The translations under genes were made by a program, and so were the position numbers. From Isochrysis galbana (lineage: Eukaryota > Haptophyta > Isochrysidales > Isochrysidaceae): a DNA stretch of 64,000 bases. The notes under the pieces were generated by a model, which was given only the letters and a program-made list of their open reading frames with translations, did no database searches and was not told where the DNA came from. This document shows positions 11,700 to 21,900 of this stretch, piece after piece. The stretch lies in contig CM030938.1 of assembly GCA_018136815.1 (NCBI GenBank), positions 4,483,724-4,547,723 on the forward strand. The letters run 5' to 3'. Positions within the stretch are counted from its first letter, which is position 1. Each line of letters starts with the position of its first letter.

Positions 11700-12269
11700 A
11701 GAGAGCGGCGGTCGACACGCGCGGACACAGCGGCGTGGGAGGGGCGGCAGTCTATTACGACGAAGGAGGAGATCAATTATCATCTCAGAGATGGACCCCC
11801 TGGCGAGGGAGTGAGAGAAGCGCAAGGGGGGGAAGCTTCTTCGTTCTAAGAGTAGAAGCGACGGCGGGTAGGCGAGCGAGCCGCTCGCCCTCGTCAGACT
11901 TTAGTTTTAGAAGATCGAAGAGGCGCGAGCGCATCTACAACCTACAGCCTGGATGGAGAGGAGAGACGAGAGACCGAGAGACCGAGAGACGAGAGACGAG
12001 AGACGAGAGACGAGAGACGAGAGACGAGAGACGAGAGACCGAGAGACCGAGAGACCGAGAGACGAGAGACGAGCGCCGTGTTTACCGTATTCGGACGAAG
12101 GTCTGCTCCGTCCTCGCGCTCGCGCTCGCCAAAGCCAGTCCTTCCGCCTTCCTCTGCTGAGGAGATGGTCAATCAAGCCTCAAGCCAAAGCCCGTCGTCA
12201 CTCACCTCTGACTGACCTCTTCGAATGTTCAGAGGTGAGTCAGAGGAGACTGGCTTGGGCTAAGGCGAC
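11356..12269. repeat. GA-rich leader, GAGAGAC microsatellite and short unique sequence
   Basis: 11,370-11,405 and 11,500-11,705 are GA repeats; read on the minus strand they are a CT-rich leader of the gene starting at 11,355. 11,955-12,075 is a GAGAGAC or CGAGAGAC tandem array. 12,190-12,260 has an inverted repeat around TCAGAGGTGAGTCAGAGG. No gene is supported. Confidence 0.6.
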
Positions 12270-12405
12270 CTCTTCGTATCTCCCCTTTAGGCACATCGCA
12301 ATTCTCTTGTCTTATTCGGTAGGTCTCTTGGTATCCTGCGCTCGGACGAGTGTTTGTGTTTGGGTTTGATATTTCAGTCGAGTTACGTGAGAAAGTCGTG
12401 GGGGT
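12270..12405 (+). mobile_element. LTR fragment of a gypsy-like element
   Basis: From the CTCCCCTTTAGGCAC word to the GTGAGAAAGTCGTGGGG word this matches the LTR or leader region seen at 30,740-30,800 (+) and in inverse at 44,090-44,300 and 46,380-46,590. It is a short relic, with no coding sequence attached. Confidence 0.6.
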
Positions 12406-12815
12406 AGCTATATCTCTTAATAGAAACCACAGCGGAAGTCAATAAAGATCGTACGTTATATAAATGAGGGAAACCCGAGCCGAAGCTAGATCAAGGGATG
12501 AGCCACAGTCTCCCACCCCCTTCTCTCCAGCTCCCGGCCGAAGCAGCGCGCGCGGCCTCCTTGGAACCAGCTTCTCCGCTAAAGAGGGAACTGGGGAAGG
12601 GGGAGGGGGCTGTTAGGGGTAAAGGTTGGGTAGTAGGGAGGTACATGAGCACGCTGCCGCAAACCGCACGTGTAGCGGGGATTTTTAAAAAGATTTTTTA
12701 CACACTCTACTACTTTTTTATAATACTAGTGAGAGCCTGATATTAGGTCGTCAGCTCCATAGGAGCTCATGACCTATTATCAGAACCTGATATCAGCCTA
12801 ACGGAGCATCTCTGG
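12405..12815. repeat. Dispersed repeat pieces
   Basis: 12,575-12,705 is an inverted match of 54,064-54,198 (GAGGGAACTGGGGAAGGGGG on this strand). 12,731-12,812 has a near-palindrome around CAGCTCCATAGGAGCTCATG and CCTGATATTAGG words like those at the ends of the MITE at 55,509. No gene is seen. Confidence 0.5.
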
Positions 12816-13869
12816 TTTTCTTAATGGTGCACCCATGCAGTACCCCTACCCCACCCTCATGTCGCATTCATCCTAGATGATGCGATTTCCAGGCTCTTGT
12901 TTCCAGGTCCTTCGCCGTGCGGCCACACGGTGAAGCTCAGGTACATCTAGGTTGGTAGGGTTCGTCCCTAGCGATCTAGAATTCGAGTTCTTGTTTCGTT
13001 CCTTCTAGCCTGTTTGTCAGGTCTAGATTCCAGGTTTCCTCCTTTCGGGTAATCTTGACCCAAAGGAGCCAGTTCGCCTGTCACTCGCTGCGCGCTTGTC
13101 TCAGGCTCTCGAGTTACCTTGTGAAGGCTTGTTTAGCTTCTTGCAAGGCTTGTCGTTTCTTGTTGGGTTCCGGTTCTTTCTTGGGACCTGCTCACTTTCG
13201 TTGTCGTCCAGGCCTGTTCTTCGTAGGTTCTGCTTGGCCTGGTTAGGGTTTCGTTGCCTTCCCGCGTTCGGCGTTTGGCGTTGGCGTTCGGAAATTTCCT
13301 CTCACATTCCCTAGGTCCGCTACCCTTGGCTTGTAGGTCCTTGCTTCTTTCTTCTCGGTCAAGGTTTTGGCGAGCGAGTCGGTTGCTCTAGCCGCTCGAG
13401 ATTTGAGGTTTAATTTGCCATCTCCCCTTGGAGATCGGTGTAGGTTCGCTTCCTAGGTGAGGGAATCTTTCCCCTTGATGCAAGTTACATGCAAGCCCTT
13501 GGCCCCTTTGGTGTTTCTTCCCCTTGGTTGCTACTCAGAAGCGTCTAGAAGGTTCACGCTCAACGGCAAGATTTATTCGGTCGTGAAGATATCTCGTCGC
13601 GATCTGTATCCAAAGTGATCGCCGTGGTCGCGCGACATGACGCTCCCCTTCGGACTCTCCGCTACGTGGGAAGTTACAACGGAGACACGCTCCGGCCGTC
13701 GCTGCGGAGTCTCTCTCTCTCTCGCTCTCTCTCTCCGTCTCTCGCGACGTGTTTGAGTTATCGGTGATTTGGGGTCGCGGTTGCTTGATAATTTGCTTTG
13801 TTTGGGTGAATGATTCCGGTGTGTTCGTGAGTCGGTGTATCCTGTTGTTCTCAGGCTCTTTGTCCGTCG

Positions 13870-14628
13870 TTGTTCGCTGCGTCGCTGCACTCAAGCAGCC
13901 TAGGCTCCCTCCCTGAGGGAAGAGTTCTTTGTAGGTCTAACAATCTCTTAAAACCCAACACACTAGGGCCGCTAGGAGCGCCTCGCCGCCCCACAGCCCT
14001 TCGTTCGCCGTTCGTTCCCCGTCCAGACACCCAAATGGGGTTGCCCGACCCAGTCCAGAATTTCATTCACCCGACTCCCGGTGGGGAGGAGGGCCAAAGC
14101 GCCGCGCTAGCCGCCGGTGCTGCTCGCGACGGAGTGGCTCAGAGCCCTCCGGCTCCGCTCGACTCGACAAGCACGAAATCTAAGCTCGCGTCCTCGGCCG
14201 CAGAGGAGGAACCTCTCAGGGAACCTTCTCTGCCCGCTGCAGCTTCTGTTCCCGTTGGATGTCCGAGTGATCCCACGGCCTCTGAGGCTGCACCAGTGGC
14301 ACCCATCACTCCGGCTGCTATCTCCACGACTGGCTCCGATCAGCTCGTGGCGGATGGCGAGTCTTGGTCCGCTGCCCTCGGCACCCACCGGGTGCAATCA
14401 CAGCGGGCCATGGTGGAGCATGACCCTCTCCCGCATGAAGCCAACTTCAGCGTCGCTGAGTTGGCCCATGAGGTGGAGGAGGGTCCCCTCCCTCTGATTC
14501 AATTTGACCCGCCTCCTCACCTTCGAGATGATGAGTCTGAGGTGGGTGAAGCTGAGGTGATCAGCTTCCGAAGCCCCGCCTACCGGCTACCGGGACTATG
14601 CCCCGCCGTCATCAAAAGGGGTCCTTGA
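13870..14628 (+). CDS. Retroelement gag, N-terminal ORF
   Basis: This open frame of 252 codons is rich in Ala, Pro, Ser and Glu and lies just downstream of the leader of the gypsy element. It has no recognisable domain. Its place before the main gag ORF and its composition suggest an N-terminal, partly disordered gag region. Its own start could be an ATG at about 14,035 or earlier. Confidence 0.5.
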   Translation: MFAASLHSSSLGSLPEGRVLCRSNNLLKPNTLGPLGAPRRPTALRSPFVPRPDTQMGLPDPVQNFIHPTPGGEEGQSAALAAGAARDGVAQSPPAPLDSTSTKSKLASSAAEEEPLREPSLPAAASVPVGCPSDPTASEAAPVAPITPAAISTTGSDQLVADGESWSAALGTHRVQSQRAMVEHDPLPHEANFSVAELAHEVEEGPLPLIQFDPPPHLRDDESEVGEAEVISFRSPAYRLPGLCPAVIKRGP

Positions 14629-14677
14629 TCAAGAGATCACCCCGATCGAGACGGCCGCGGCGCGTCAGGATGCGGAA

Positions 14678-16759
14678 ATGGCAAGGCTTCAGGCGGAGAC
14701 CAACACCCTAAAAGGGGCTGTGGAGCGCCTACACTCATCCCTTGCCGCGGCAGAGGCGAGGGAGGGGCTTCTCCGGGATCAAGTTGAAGCAGGGTTCAAA
14801 GCCCTGACTCAGCTACTCCAAGCCCGCCAAGAGCCCGCTTCAAGTCCGTCGATGGATCGGACCGAGGCGGCTGCGGATTCTGCTAGGCCGGTTCAGAGGG
14901 AACCACCCATGGGCGAGCCTCCTGCTCTAGACCCAAAGGGCCACAGCTCTCCGGCTTCTAGGGTTCCACGGTCGGCGTACCCGACCTCTAAATCGGAATC
15001 CCGCCGCCAGGATCAGAGCCCTTACCGGGGCCCGACCCCGATGGTGCCACTTCGCCACCCTCGTGACCCCTGCCTCGCGGTGGGGATGGATGAGCGAGAG
15101 GCAGTTGTAAGCGAGTGGAAAAATCTCCTCGCCCTGCCTTCACGCGATCTGGCCGCCCTTTACCGCGACTCCGACGAGCACGAGCTCATCCACACCATTT
15201 TGAAGAGCAACCTCTCCCTGGCGGGCAACGTTTGGCATTGCCGAATTTTCATGGAGGAGGACCACTTGCTCAAATGGGTGCGTAGCCGCTTCTCAGCCGA
15301 GCAAACCCTTCACCATCAGGTCAGGATGGGCAAAGAGCTTTCGGAGCTCCGCTTCCCAAAGGCCCTCGCTTCCGATAACGTTCAAACCGCGGCGACAGCC
15401 TGGAACGAATTTCGGCTAACTCTCATCAAGCCGTTGGAGCGGGCACTAGCGCTCGGCTGCGATCATCGCGAAATATTTACCTCCCTCCTCGCGGCAGCCG
15501 GAGCCAATTCCAGCGGCAATTCTCGCATCTTCGCCTTCCTCCTCGATCTAGTGGAGGACCGCGCCCTCGCTCTCAATCCTGTCCTCGCTGCTGACGTCCT
15601 TCTTCGCAAATGCGACGGGACCTTCGCAAACGGGGCCGATGGTTTCGCGAAAGACTCGGCGTCGATGGAGTGGGACCGCATGAGGGAGCGCGAGGCTGGC
15701 GCTGATCTATGTGAGCTCAGCAAGAATTTGGTTCGCGCCTACATCCGCAAGCTTGGCGATTCCGCGGTTGACTCCACCAACGTGTGGGATCATCCAAACA
15801 TGGCCCATGAGATCAACCAGAGATTCGAAGAAATCATCCGGAACGATAAGGTTGATCCTCAGCGCGGCGTCGATAATGCTATTAAATTTGCGGAGGTGCT
15901 CGCGGAGACTCGTTTCCGCGTAGAGAACCACGAGCTAGGTCGGTCGGCGCTCTCGTGCGTCAACCTCTGCCAACGGTACCTCAGCCCTTACGAGCAGGCT
16001 CGGGTGAAGCGTCATCAATCCCGGCCCTCGACGAAGCAAACCGTGGCTAGCGTACGCACTAAAGCCTCAGGCGAGGCAAAGAACGAGACTTCCTCGTCCC
16101 AGAAGACCGCTTCGACCACGGACATGGTTGCCGCCGTGCAGGCGGCCGTCCAAGCTACCGTGGCGGAAGCTCTTCGCGGACAGGGACATTCGCCTGCTTC
16201 GAAGCCTGATTATCGGGCTGCTGCACCGCCGGCAAGTTACCACTCCAACTCACCGTTGCCGGCTATACTGACCGATCCACCGGGTCGAAAGGGAGGCTCG
16301 TCTCGGCCGCCCAGCCGTCGCTGCGATCCGCCGGCGAACGGCCAAGGGCTACCGCCCGATTTGGGCGTATCCCGGTGGACGCCCGAGCTTTGGAATCGGG
16401 CCCGAGCCCGCTTCTGGGCCGTAGCAGGCTATGCCAAGCACCCAAGGGTCTCGGCGGCGCTAGCAAAGTGCCGACCGGCCGATAATTCAATGGAAACTCC
16501 ACGGACGGACGATATCAATAGGGGAATCACCGAATGGACGAACGAAAACGGCTGTGCCTTCTGCGCTTTCCGACCTCACGCTCCTCCTGGCACTCCAGCC
16601 AGCGAAGCCTGGAAATATGGCACGGGAGACGGTGCTCACAACCCCGTCATCTGTCAGCCATATATTCGCTTTCTGTGTGAGGCTGGCTGCGGAGAGTGCG
16701 GATCGGACGAGCACATTCATAAGCTTCTTCGCTCGATGGTCCGGGTTAAGCCTCAGTAG
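14678..16759 (+). CDS. Retroelement gag-like polyprotein
   Basis: This ORF of about 690 residues forms the structural part of the gypsy element. Residues 1-45 form a short coiled coil (Leu and Ala heptads). Residues about 130-470 are a helical, capsid-like region. Residues 480-560 are low-complexity. The C-terminal 100 residues hold a Cys-rich module with the pattern CAFCAFRP, then YGTGDGAHNP, then QPYIRFLCEAGCGECG. That module takes the place of the usual CCHC knuckle. It recurs in the retroelement fragment at 45,752-46,130 (-), so it marks a clade. No standard CX2CX4HX4C zinc knuckle is seen. Assignment to gag rests on position and on the shared module. Confidence 0.7.
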   Translation: MARLQAETNTLKGAVERLHSSLAAAEAREGLLRDQVEAGFKALTQLLQARQEPASSPSMDRTEAAADSARPVQREPPMGEPPALDPKGHSSPASRVPRSAYPTSKSESRRQDQSPYRGPTPMVPLRHPRDPCLAVGMDEREAVVSEWKNLLALPSRDLAALYRDSDEHELIHTILKSNLSLAGNVWHCRIFMEEDHLLKWVRSRFSAEQTLHHQVRMGKELSELRFPKALASDNVQTAATAWNEFRLTLIKPLERALALGCDHREIFTSLLAAAGANSSGNSRIFAFLLDLVEDRALALNPVLAADVLLRKCDGTFANGADGFAKDSASMEWDRMREREAGADLCELSKNLVRAYIRKLGDSAVDSTNVWDHPNMAHEINQRFEEIIRNDKVDPQRGVDNAIKFAEVLAETRFRVENHELGRSALSCVNLCQRYLSPYEQARVKRHQSRPSTKQTVASVRTKASGEAKNETSSSQKTASTTDMVAAVQAAVQATVAEALRGQGHSPASKPDYRAAAPPASYHSNSPLPAILTDPPGRKGGSSRPPSRRCDPPANGQGLPPDLGVSRWTPELWNRARARFWAVAGYAKHPRVSAALAKCRPADNSMETPRTDDINRGITEWTNENGCAFCAFRPHAPPGTPASEAWKYGTGDGAHNPVICQPYIRFLCEAGCGECGSDEHIHKLLRSMVRVKPQ

Positions 16760-16924
16760 GGGTCCGGCGGGGTCCCCGTCCTTCAAACCCTGGCGGAGAA
16801 CATCGCGGGCGGTGGGCCTGAACGCCACCACCACCATCCCGATCCGATCCCTACGCCGCTTGGGGAGAAGAGCTGTCGACGCGGCGATTCTCCCCCTGTC
16901 TCTAGCTCTATTCAGTCCTCGACG

Positions 16925-17896
16925 GTGGGAGCCGCCTCGCCGGCTGAAGCCCCCGCCGAACGGCTATCTCGGAAGCCGGAGTCGACACTTGACCCGGGCT
17001 CCTGGAAACAGGTTTGCCCCGGAGATAGTCGCGACCCGACTCTCCGAAATTCGTGTACGTCTACAAGTTCTTCTATTACTCCGCACGCTATTAGGATGTT
17101 AGGGGCCGATTCTCGCTCGCTGCCCCTCTTGGAATCTATTTCTACGGATACTATGCTGTCTTCGGTTTCTTCTAATTCTCCTAGGTCTTTCGACGCATCT
17201 TCATCCCTGGATTCATCCCCCGACGGCCCTGCCCAAGGGGGTGGGCTAGGTGGATCCGACGCGTCTTCGGTCTCTTCGTTTCGTAAACAGTCAGTTGTAA
17301 AGCCCTCGAGGGCTGTCGACTCGGTATCATCTTCTGCTCTAGGTTCTATGGATAGGTCCGACGTGGCCGCTGCCGCGTCCGAAAACGTTGTTGCTGCTTT
17401 ACCTGTTTCTGCTCTTTCCCGGCGGGACCCCACTGGAGACCTCTCTCCCAAGGGCCATAGCCGGAGCCGCTCTGCGGACGAATTGTCGTTGTCTACCGTA
17501 GGTTCTCGTGCAGTGGAGGCGGAGACTTGTGCCTCCTCCTCACCTCTCTCCCCGGTTCGTTATATTTCTCCGTCATCGTGTTCATTCTCTCGTCTCGAAG
17601 TTGCACCTGTTCTCGTTTCTGACCTGGTTCCCGACCCGGAAGGGTCGGCTTCCGGAGTCAATGAAGATGAAGGTTCCAAGGGAGCTGCGGCTTTCCGCGC
17701 TCACGCCGTGGCCACCCCAGACTCGGGAGACGCAGGGGCCGTCGATTACGATCTCTCGTCGCGCCCCACACGGACGCCGGCGTCTCCTCTTTCTCTCGGC
17801 TCTCCGGAGGATCCCTGTTCCAGGGATCGCCCGCCGGAGCCAACCCCCTTCAGGTCTAGCCCACCGAAACTTCAGGGCGACGACCCCTCCCCCTGA
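16925..17896 (+). CDS. Extra Ser-rich ORF in the gypsy element
   Basis: This open frame of 323 codons lies between gag and the methyltransferase ORF. It is very rich in Ser, Pro, Asp and Ala and shows no domain or conserved Cys/His pattern. It may be a linker translated with its neighbours by a read-through device of the kind such elements use, or an incidental open frame. The frame stays open in GC-rich sequence, which weakens the case for function. Confidence 0.4.
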   Translation: MGAASPAEAPAERLSRKPESTLDPGSWKQVCPGDSRDPTLRNSCTSTSSSITPHAIRMLGADSRSLPLLESISTDTMLSSVSSNSPRSFDASSSLDSSPDGPAQGGGLGGSDASSVSSFRKQSVVKPSRAVDSVSSSALGSMDRSDVAAAASENVVAALPVSALSRRDPTGDLSPKGHSRSRSADELSLSTVGSRAVEAETCASSSPLSPVRYISPSSCSFSRLEVAPVLVSDLVPDPEGSASGVNEDEGSKGAAAFRAHAVATPDSGDAGAVDYDLSSRPTRTPASPLSLGSPEDPCSRDRPPEPTPFRSSPPKLQGDDPSP

Positions 17897-17928
17897 ATTC
17901 TACTGCCGAGGCCATCCACCGGATCGCC

Positions 17929-18996
17929 GTGGTTGGTTGTTCCTCGGCCGCCAAGTCTACTGAAGCTGCCCGCGCCCCTACGCGCGAGCTCCAAATGTTA
18001 GCCGCCTCCCGTGCCCGGGCTAGCGGTTCCTCCGTCATCTTGCCCCGCCATCTCGCCGAAGCTGCTCTAGCCTTGCGGCGGCCGCACGCGAGCACTCATT
18101 CATCACCCTCTGCCGTACTGCCGACGCATTTTGACGAGCTTTGCGCTGAGTTAGCGGCGATCCACGACGCCGTGACGTTCGACGCGGCCGAGGGGATTCC
18201 TCCACCCCGCGTTCTAGTCGTCGGTGAAGCTAGCGGGGTCGTGTCTTCGATGTTCCTACTCGCCGGAGCGCACGTCGCGACGTGCGATCTACGACCGTCG
18301 GAGATCGACTACATTCCCCACTTCTGCGGAGATGCTCTTCACATTCAAAACCTCGGTTGGGACCTCGTGGTCGCGCATCCGCCGTGCACGTATTTGTCGG
18401 CGGTGAGTTGCCAGTGGCTCGATCGGGAGCCGGGACGACGCCAGGCTCTCGAATCCGCCGCTAGAGTCTTCCTCGCCATGGCAAGCGCCAACGCGCCTTT
18501 CGTTGCCGTCGAAAATCCTCGAATGCACGCGGAAGCCTCCGCCTTAGTCGGGGGGTTGCGACCGCGGCAGTTTGTGCAGCCGTGGCAGCACGGCACGGGC
18601 CATCAAAAAGCAACTGGCCTGTACCTGACGGCTTCACTCCCGCCCCTGCAGCCTTCGAAGATTGTCGAGGGACGTCTATCCGCGATGGCGGATCTATCGC
18701 CGTCGCCCCACCGTGGCGCCCTTCGCAGCCGCACCTATGTGGGCATTGCCGGTGCAATGGCGGCCCAGTGGATGCCGGTCTTGCGCCGTTATGCGCGCGA
18801 AGCCAAGGCGTCGCGTTCGCTCGACTTCACGGTGGACTGGGCAATTTCCCAAGCCGCTGCCAGCTTGAGAGAACGCCCTTCGCTTTGCTCGACCGGCTTC
18901 GAACTGGCTGAGCCGAGGACGGCTCTGGCTCGCTTCATGGAGGGGGAGGCGAGGCAGCTTCTAGCTCTCACCTCACGCCTCCCAGCGGTACGCTAG
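17929..18996 (+). CDS. Phage-type SAM-dependent DNA methyltransferase in a retroelement
   Basis: This ORF of about 355 residues lies between gag and pol. From residue about 85 it follows a bacterial and phage DNA-methylase family almost end to end. A motif-I-like SAM loop (VVGEASGVVSSMF) is followed by an acidic strand end (CDLRPSE). Then come a WDLVVAHPPCTYLS segment with the Pro-Cys catalytic signature of C5-cytosine methylases, an ENP segment (VAVENPRMH, motif VI-like), a QPWQHGTGHQKATGLYL segment, a LPPLQPSKIVEGR segment and a terminal RSRTYVGIAGAMAAQW block. All expected blocks are present in order. Residues 1-80 have no homologue that I recognise. It overlaps the start of pol by one base. 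Activity and target base are inferred, not shown. Confidence 0.8.
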   Translation: MVGCSSAAKSTEAARAPTRELQMLAASRARASGSSVILPRHLAEAALALRRPHASTHSSPSAVLPTHFDELCAELAAIHDAVTFDAAEGIPPPRVLVVGEASGVVSSMFLLAGAHVATCDLRPSEIDYIPHFCGDALHIQNLGWDLVVAHPPCTYLSAVSCQWLDREPGRRQALESAARVFLAMASANAPFVAVENPRMHAEASALVGGLRPRQFVQPWQHGTGHQKATGLYLTASLPPLQPSKIVEGRLSAMADLSPSPHRGALRSRTYVGIAGAMAAQWMPVLRRYAREAKASRSLDFTVDWAISQAAASLRERPSLCSTGFELAEPRTALARFMEGEARQLLALTSRLPAVR

Positions 18997-21900
18997 TGTC
19001 CGATTCGGTAGTCGTGATCTCAGACGCGGGCCCCGTTGCCGATGCGTCTCGCCTGCTCCATCGGAAGGACTCGGAAACCAACGCATCGCAAGACGGGACC
19101 GTGGCGGAAGTGGACTGCTTCACGCCGTGGGAGTGGCCCATAAGGGACCGCTTTACAACGCCAGGCCCTCCAAACACGGTGAAGAAGCGCCGCAGCAAGT
19201 GGCAGGTCTTCGATCGTGATGTAATTTCGGGGGTCCATCGGTGGCAGGATGTCACGCCTTCCATCGCCCAAGAAATCGCTGAGCAAGCGGCAGCTGCGGA
19301 GCCGTCGGAACCTTCCATCTTGTCTCGACTGGGCTCCCAAGGCATCAATGCACTATCTCCGAGCGCCTCCTTCACGGCTGGCGACGAGGGAGTGGCCGAA
19401 CTGACCAATTCGTTCGTAGCCGAAAGGCCACTCGAAACCTGGGATGTCGGGCCCGACTCGGGAGAAGATGACACGCCCGAGATGCCAGAACACCGGAGCA
19501 TGCAGACCCTCGAGACCAAGCCCTCCGACGCCGCCGAAGGAGAGGGTACTCCACGGGCACTGTGTTGCGATGGGGCTGCCGCTAGGGGTCTCAGTGCGGC
19601 TGGTTTTTCCGAGTTGTCGAAGCTTCCGAAGACAGACTTGCAGAAGTCCCTGGAGAAGGAATGGTCACGCCAAATGGATCAACCTCGGCATCCGACGGAC
19701 CGTCGAGGGCTAGGCTATGATGGCGTGCCTAACCCCTCTAGTTCGGCAAAGGCATCCCCATACTCTTCAATACCATTCGTGCCGCAGACGGTAGCCGCCG
19801 CTATCGAGCGAGTGCCCCACGTCGATGAATCTTCTCCGTCCAGGCCAGCCTCCAATCCAACCACCCCGTCACCCGGAGCCGGAACCTCGCTTCCAGTAGA
19901 ATCTATCGCGGACACGCCGCCGCCGCTCTACCCTCGTCACTGCCTCTATGTCCGCGATCTCGTGGTCTGCCGTGCCGATGGCGACCGCGCAGCTCAAGGG
20001 TTCGTTCTCCCGGACGTTGCTCTCACGGTGAACAGCACCCTGGCTGACACTGGAGCGGGCCCGTCAGTAATCACCACTGCTCTTCTCGATCGACTACCTG
20101 AAGACGCTTGCGTCGAACGCGTATCGGACGCTACCGTCCCCAACCTACATGGGCCGGACGGCCTTCCTCTCATCACTAGGGGCCGGGCTAGCCTCGTCTT
20201 CTCCTTGTCCGGTCGCCTCTTCCGTCATTCGTTCGCGGTCATCGAAGGGAACCCGATGCTTCTGCTCGGGAACGATTTTTTGGCCGCTCACTCCGCTACC
20301 ATTTCTCTCGACGCCGCGAGCTCAGAGGGAAGCCTCCGCCTCCGTCCGGCCTCTGGCGATGCAGAAGACTCTTCAAGAGTCCTTTCCGAATGCGTAGTCA
20401 GAGTTTCCACGGCGCCGCCCCCAGTCGCGGACTCCGGCTTCGTCGGAGCTATCTCGATGTCACCCGGTCAGCCGCTGACTGTCGACTTTCTGGAGAGGTC
20501 GACGGCAACACGAGAGATCCCGGCCGGATCGGTGGGTGAGGCTGCTGCTGATGCTAGGCAGCCACTCTATACACCTCTCTTTGAGTCTGCCGACGAGTTT
20601 GCGGCCAAAGCTCCGGCGTCTACCTCGTCCGAATATCTTCTCTACACGGAGCAAGCGGTGACGATTCCTGCCTTCCACCGCGCAACCATCTGGGTTAGGG
20701 TTCCGCTAGCTCTCCGAGATCATTCGGACTGCGCGATGCTGGTCGACCGCCTACCAAACCGCGAGGCTCTCGATTCGTCCCCTCTCGTAATGCCCACGGT
20801 GGTCACGCCCACGGACGATCATCGCATCGCGGTGACGATCGTCCACACCGGGGTCAATGCGCTGACCCTGCCGTCTCTGCATCCGATAGCTTCGCTCCAG
20901 GTGCGCTTCAAGTTGCACCGGGGCTGGACTCCGACTGGAAGCGAGGGGGATGGTGACCCTGTCACCGCGCTGAGCGAGGAGCAACGAGCCCTACTCGACT
21001 CAGCCACCATCGATCCAGACCGGCTTCTTTCCGACGATCAACGAGAAGAAGTACGCCAACTCTTGGCCCGGCGCATCAAAGCTTTCGCGTTGCACCCGGG
21101 GGCTCCAAACCATACGCACGTTCTCGAGGTGGAGTTGCCACTCAACCCCGGCGCTGTTCCTCACCGGCATGCTCCGTCTAGAGTGGGCCGCGCGGGCGAG
21201 CTCATCATAGAAGAGGAGGTAGCCAAGATGGAAGCCGCCGGCATTATTCGCAAGTCAAATTCGGCTTGGGCTTCCCGAGTAGTCCTGGTCAGCAAGAAAG
21301 ATGGCTCCGTTCGATTCTGCGTGGACTACCGCGACACGAACGCCAAGCTACGCGTCGAGGATAGCCCTCTACCCCTCATTGTAGAGGCTATTGATAGGCT
21401 AGCGTCCGGCCAAGGGCCGCTCAGTTCTCTCTTTTTATGTACTCTCGATTTAGCCTCTGGTTTTTGGGGCATCCCGATCAAAGAATCGCACAAACATATC
21501 ACCGCTTTCACTACCCACCGCGGCAAATACGAGTTCAACTTTCTACCGTTCGGCATCCAATCAGGTCCCTCCTACATGTGCCGCTTGATGGACATCGTTC
21601 TCGGTGCGCTATCGTGGGAGATCTGCATGCCTTACCTCGATGATGTCGGCATCTGGTCAACGGGAGTGGGTCCTTCCGACGAGGCCAGGGCACAAGCTTC
21701 GTTCGAGCAAATGCTTCACCGGCTAGACCTAGTTCTCGAGCGGCTAGAGTGGGCCGGCCTGACCTGCAAGATGTCCAAGTGTGTCTTCTTTGCCACCTCT
21801 ACGGAGTACCTCGGTCACGTTGTCTCGAGGGAAGGTCTCAAGATGGACCCGAAGAAGGTCGCAGCTGTCGCCGACATCGACCCGTCATCCATCAACTCCT

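Noticed and set aside
11450-11825. Ser/Leu-rich frames on the minus strand
   Set aside because: Translations of a (GA)n/(CT)n tract in the leader of the gene starting at 11,355.
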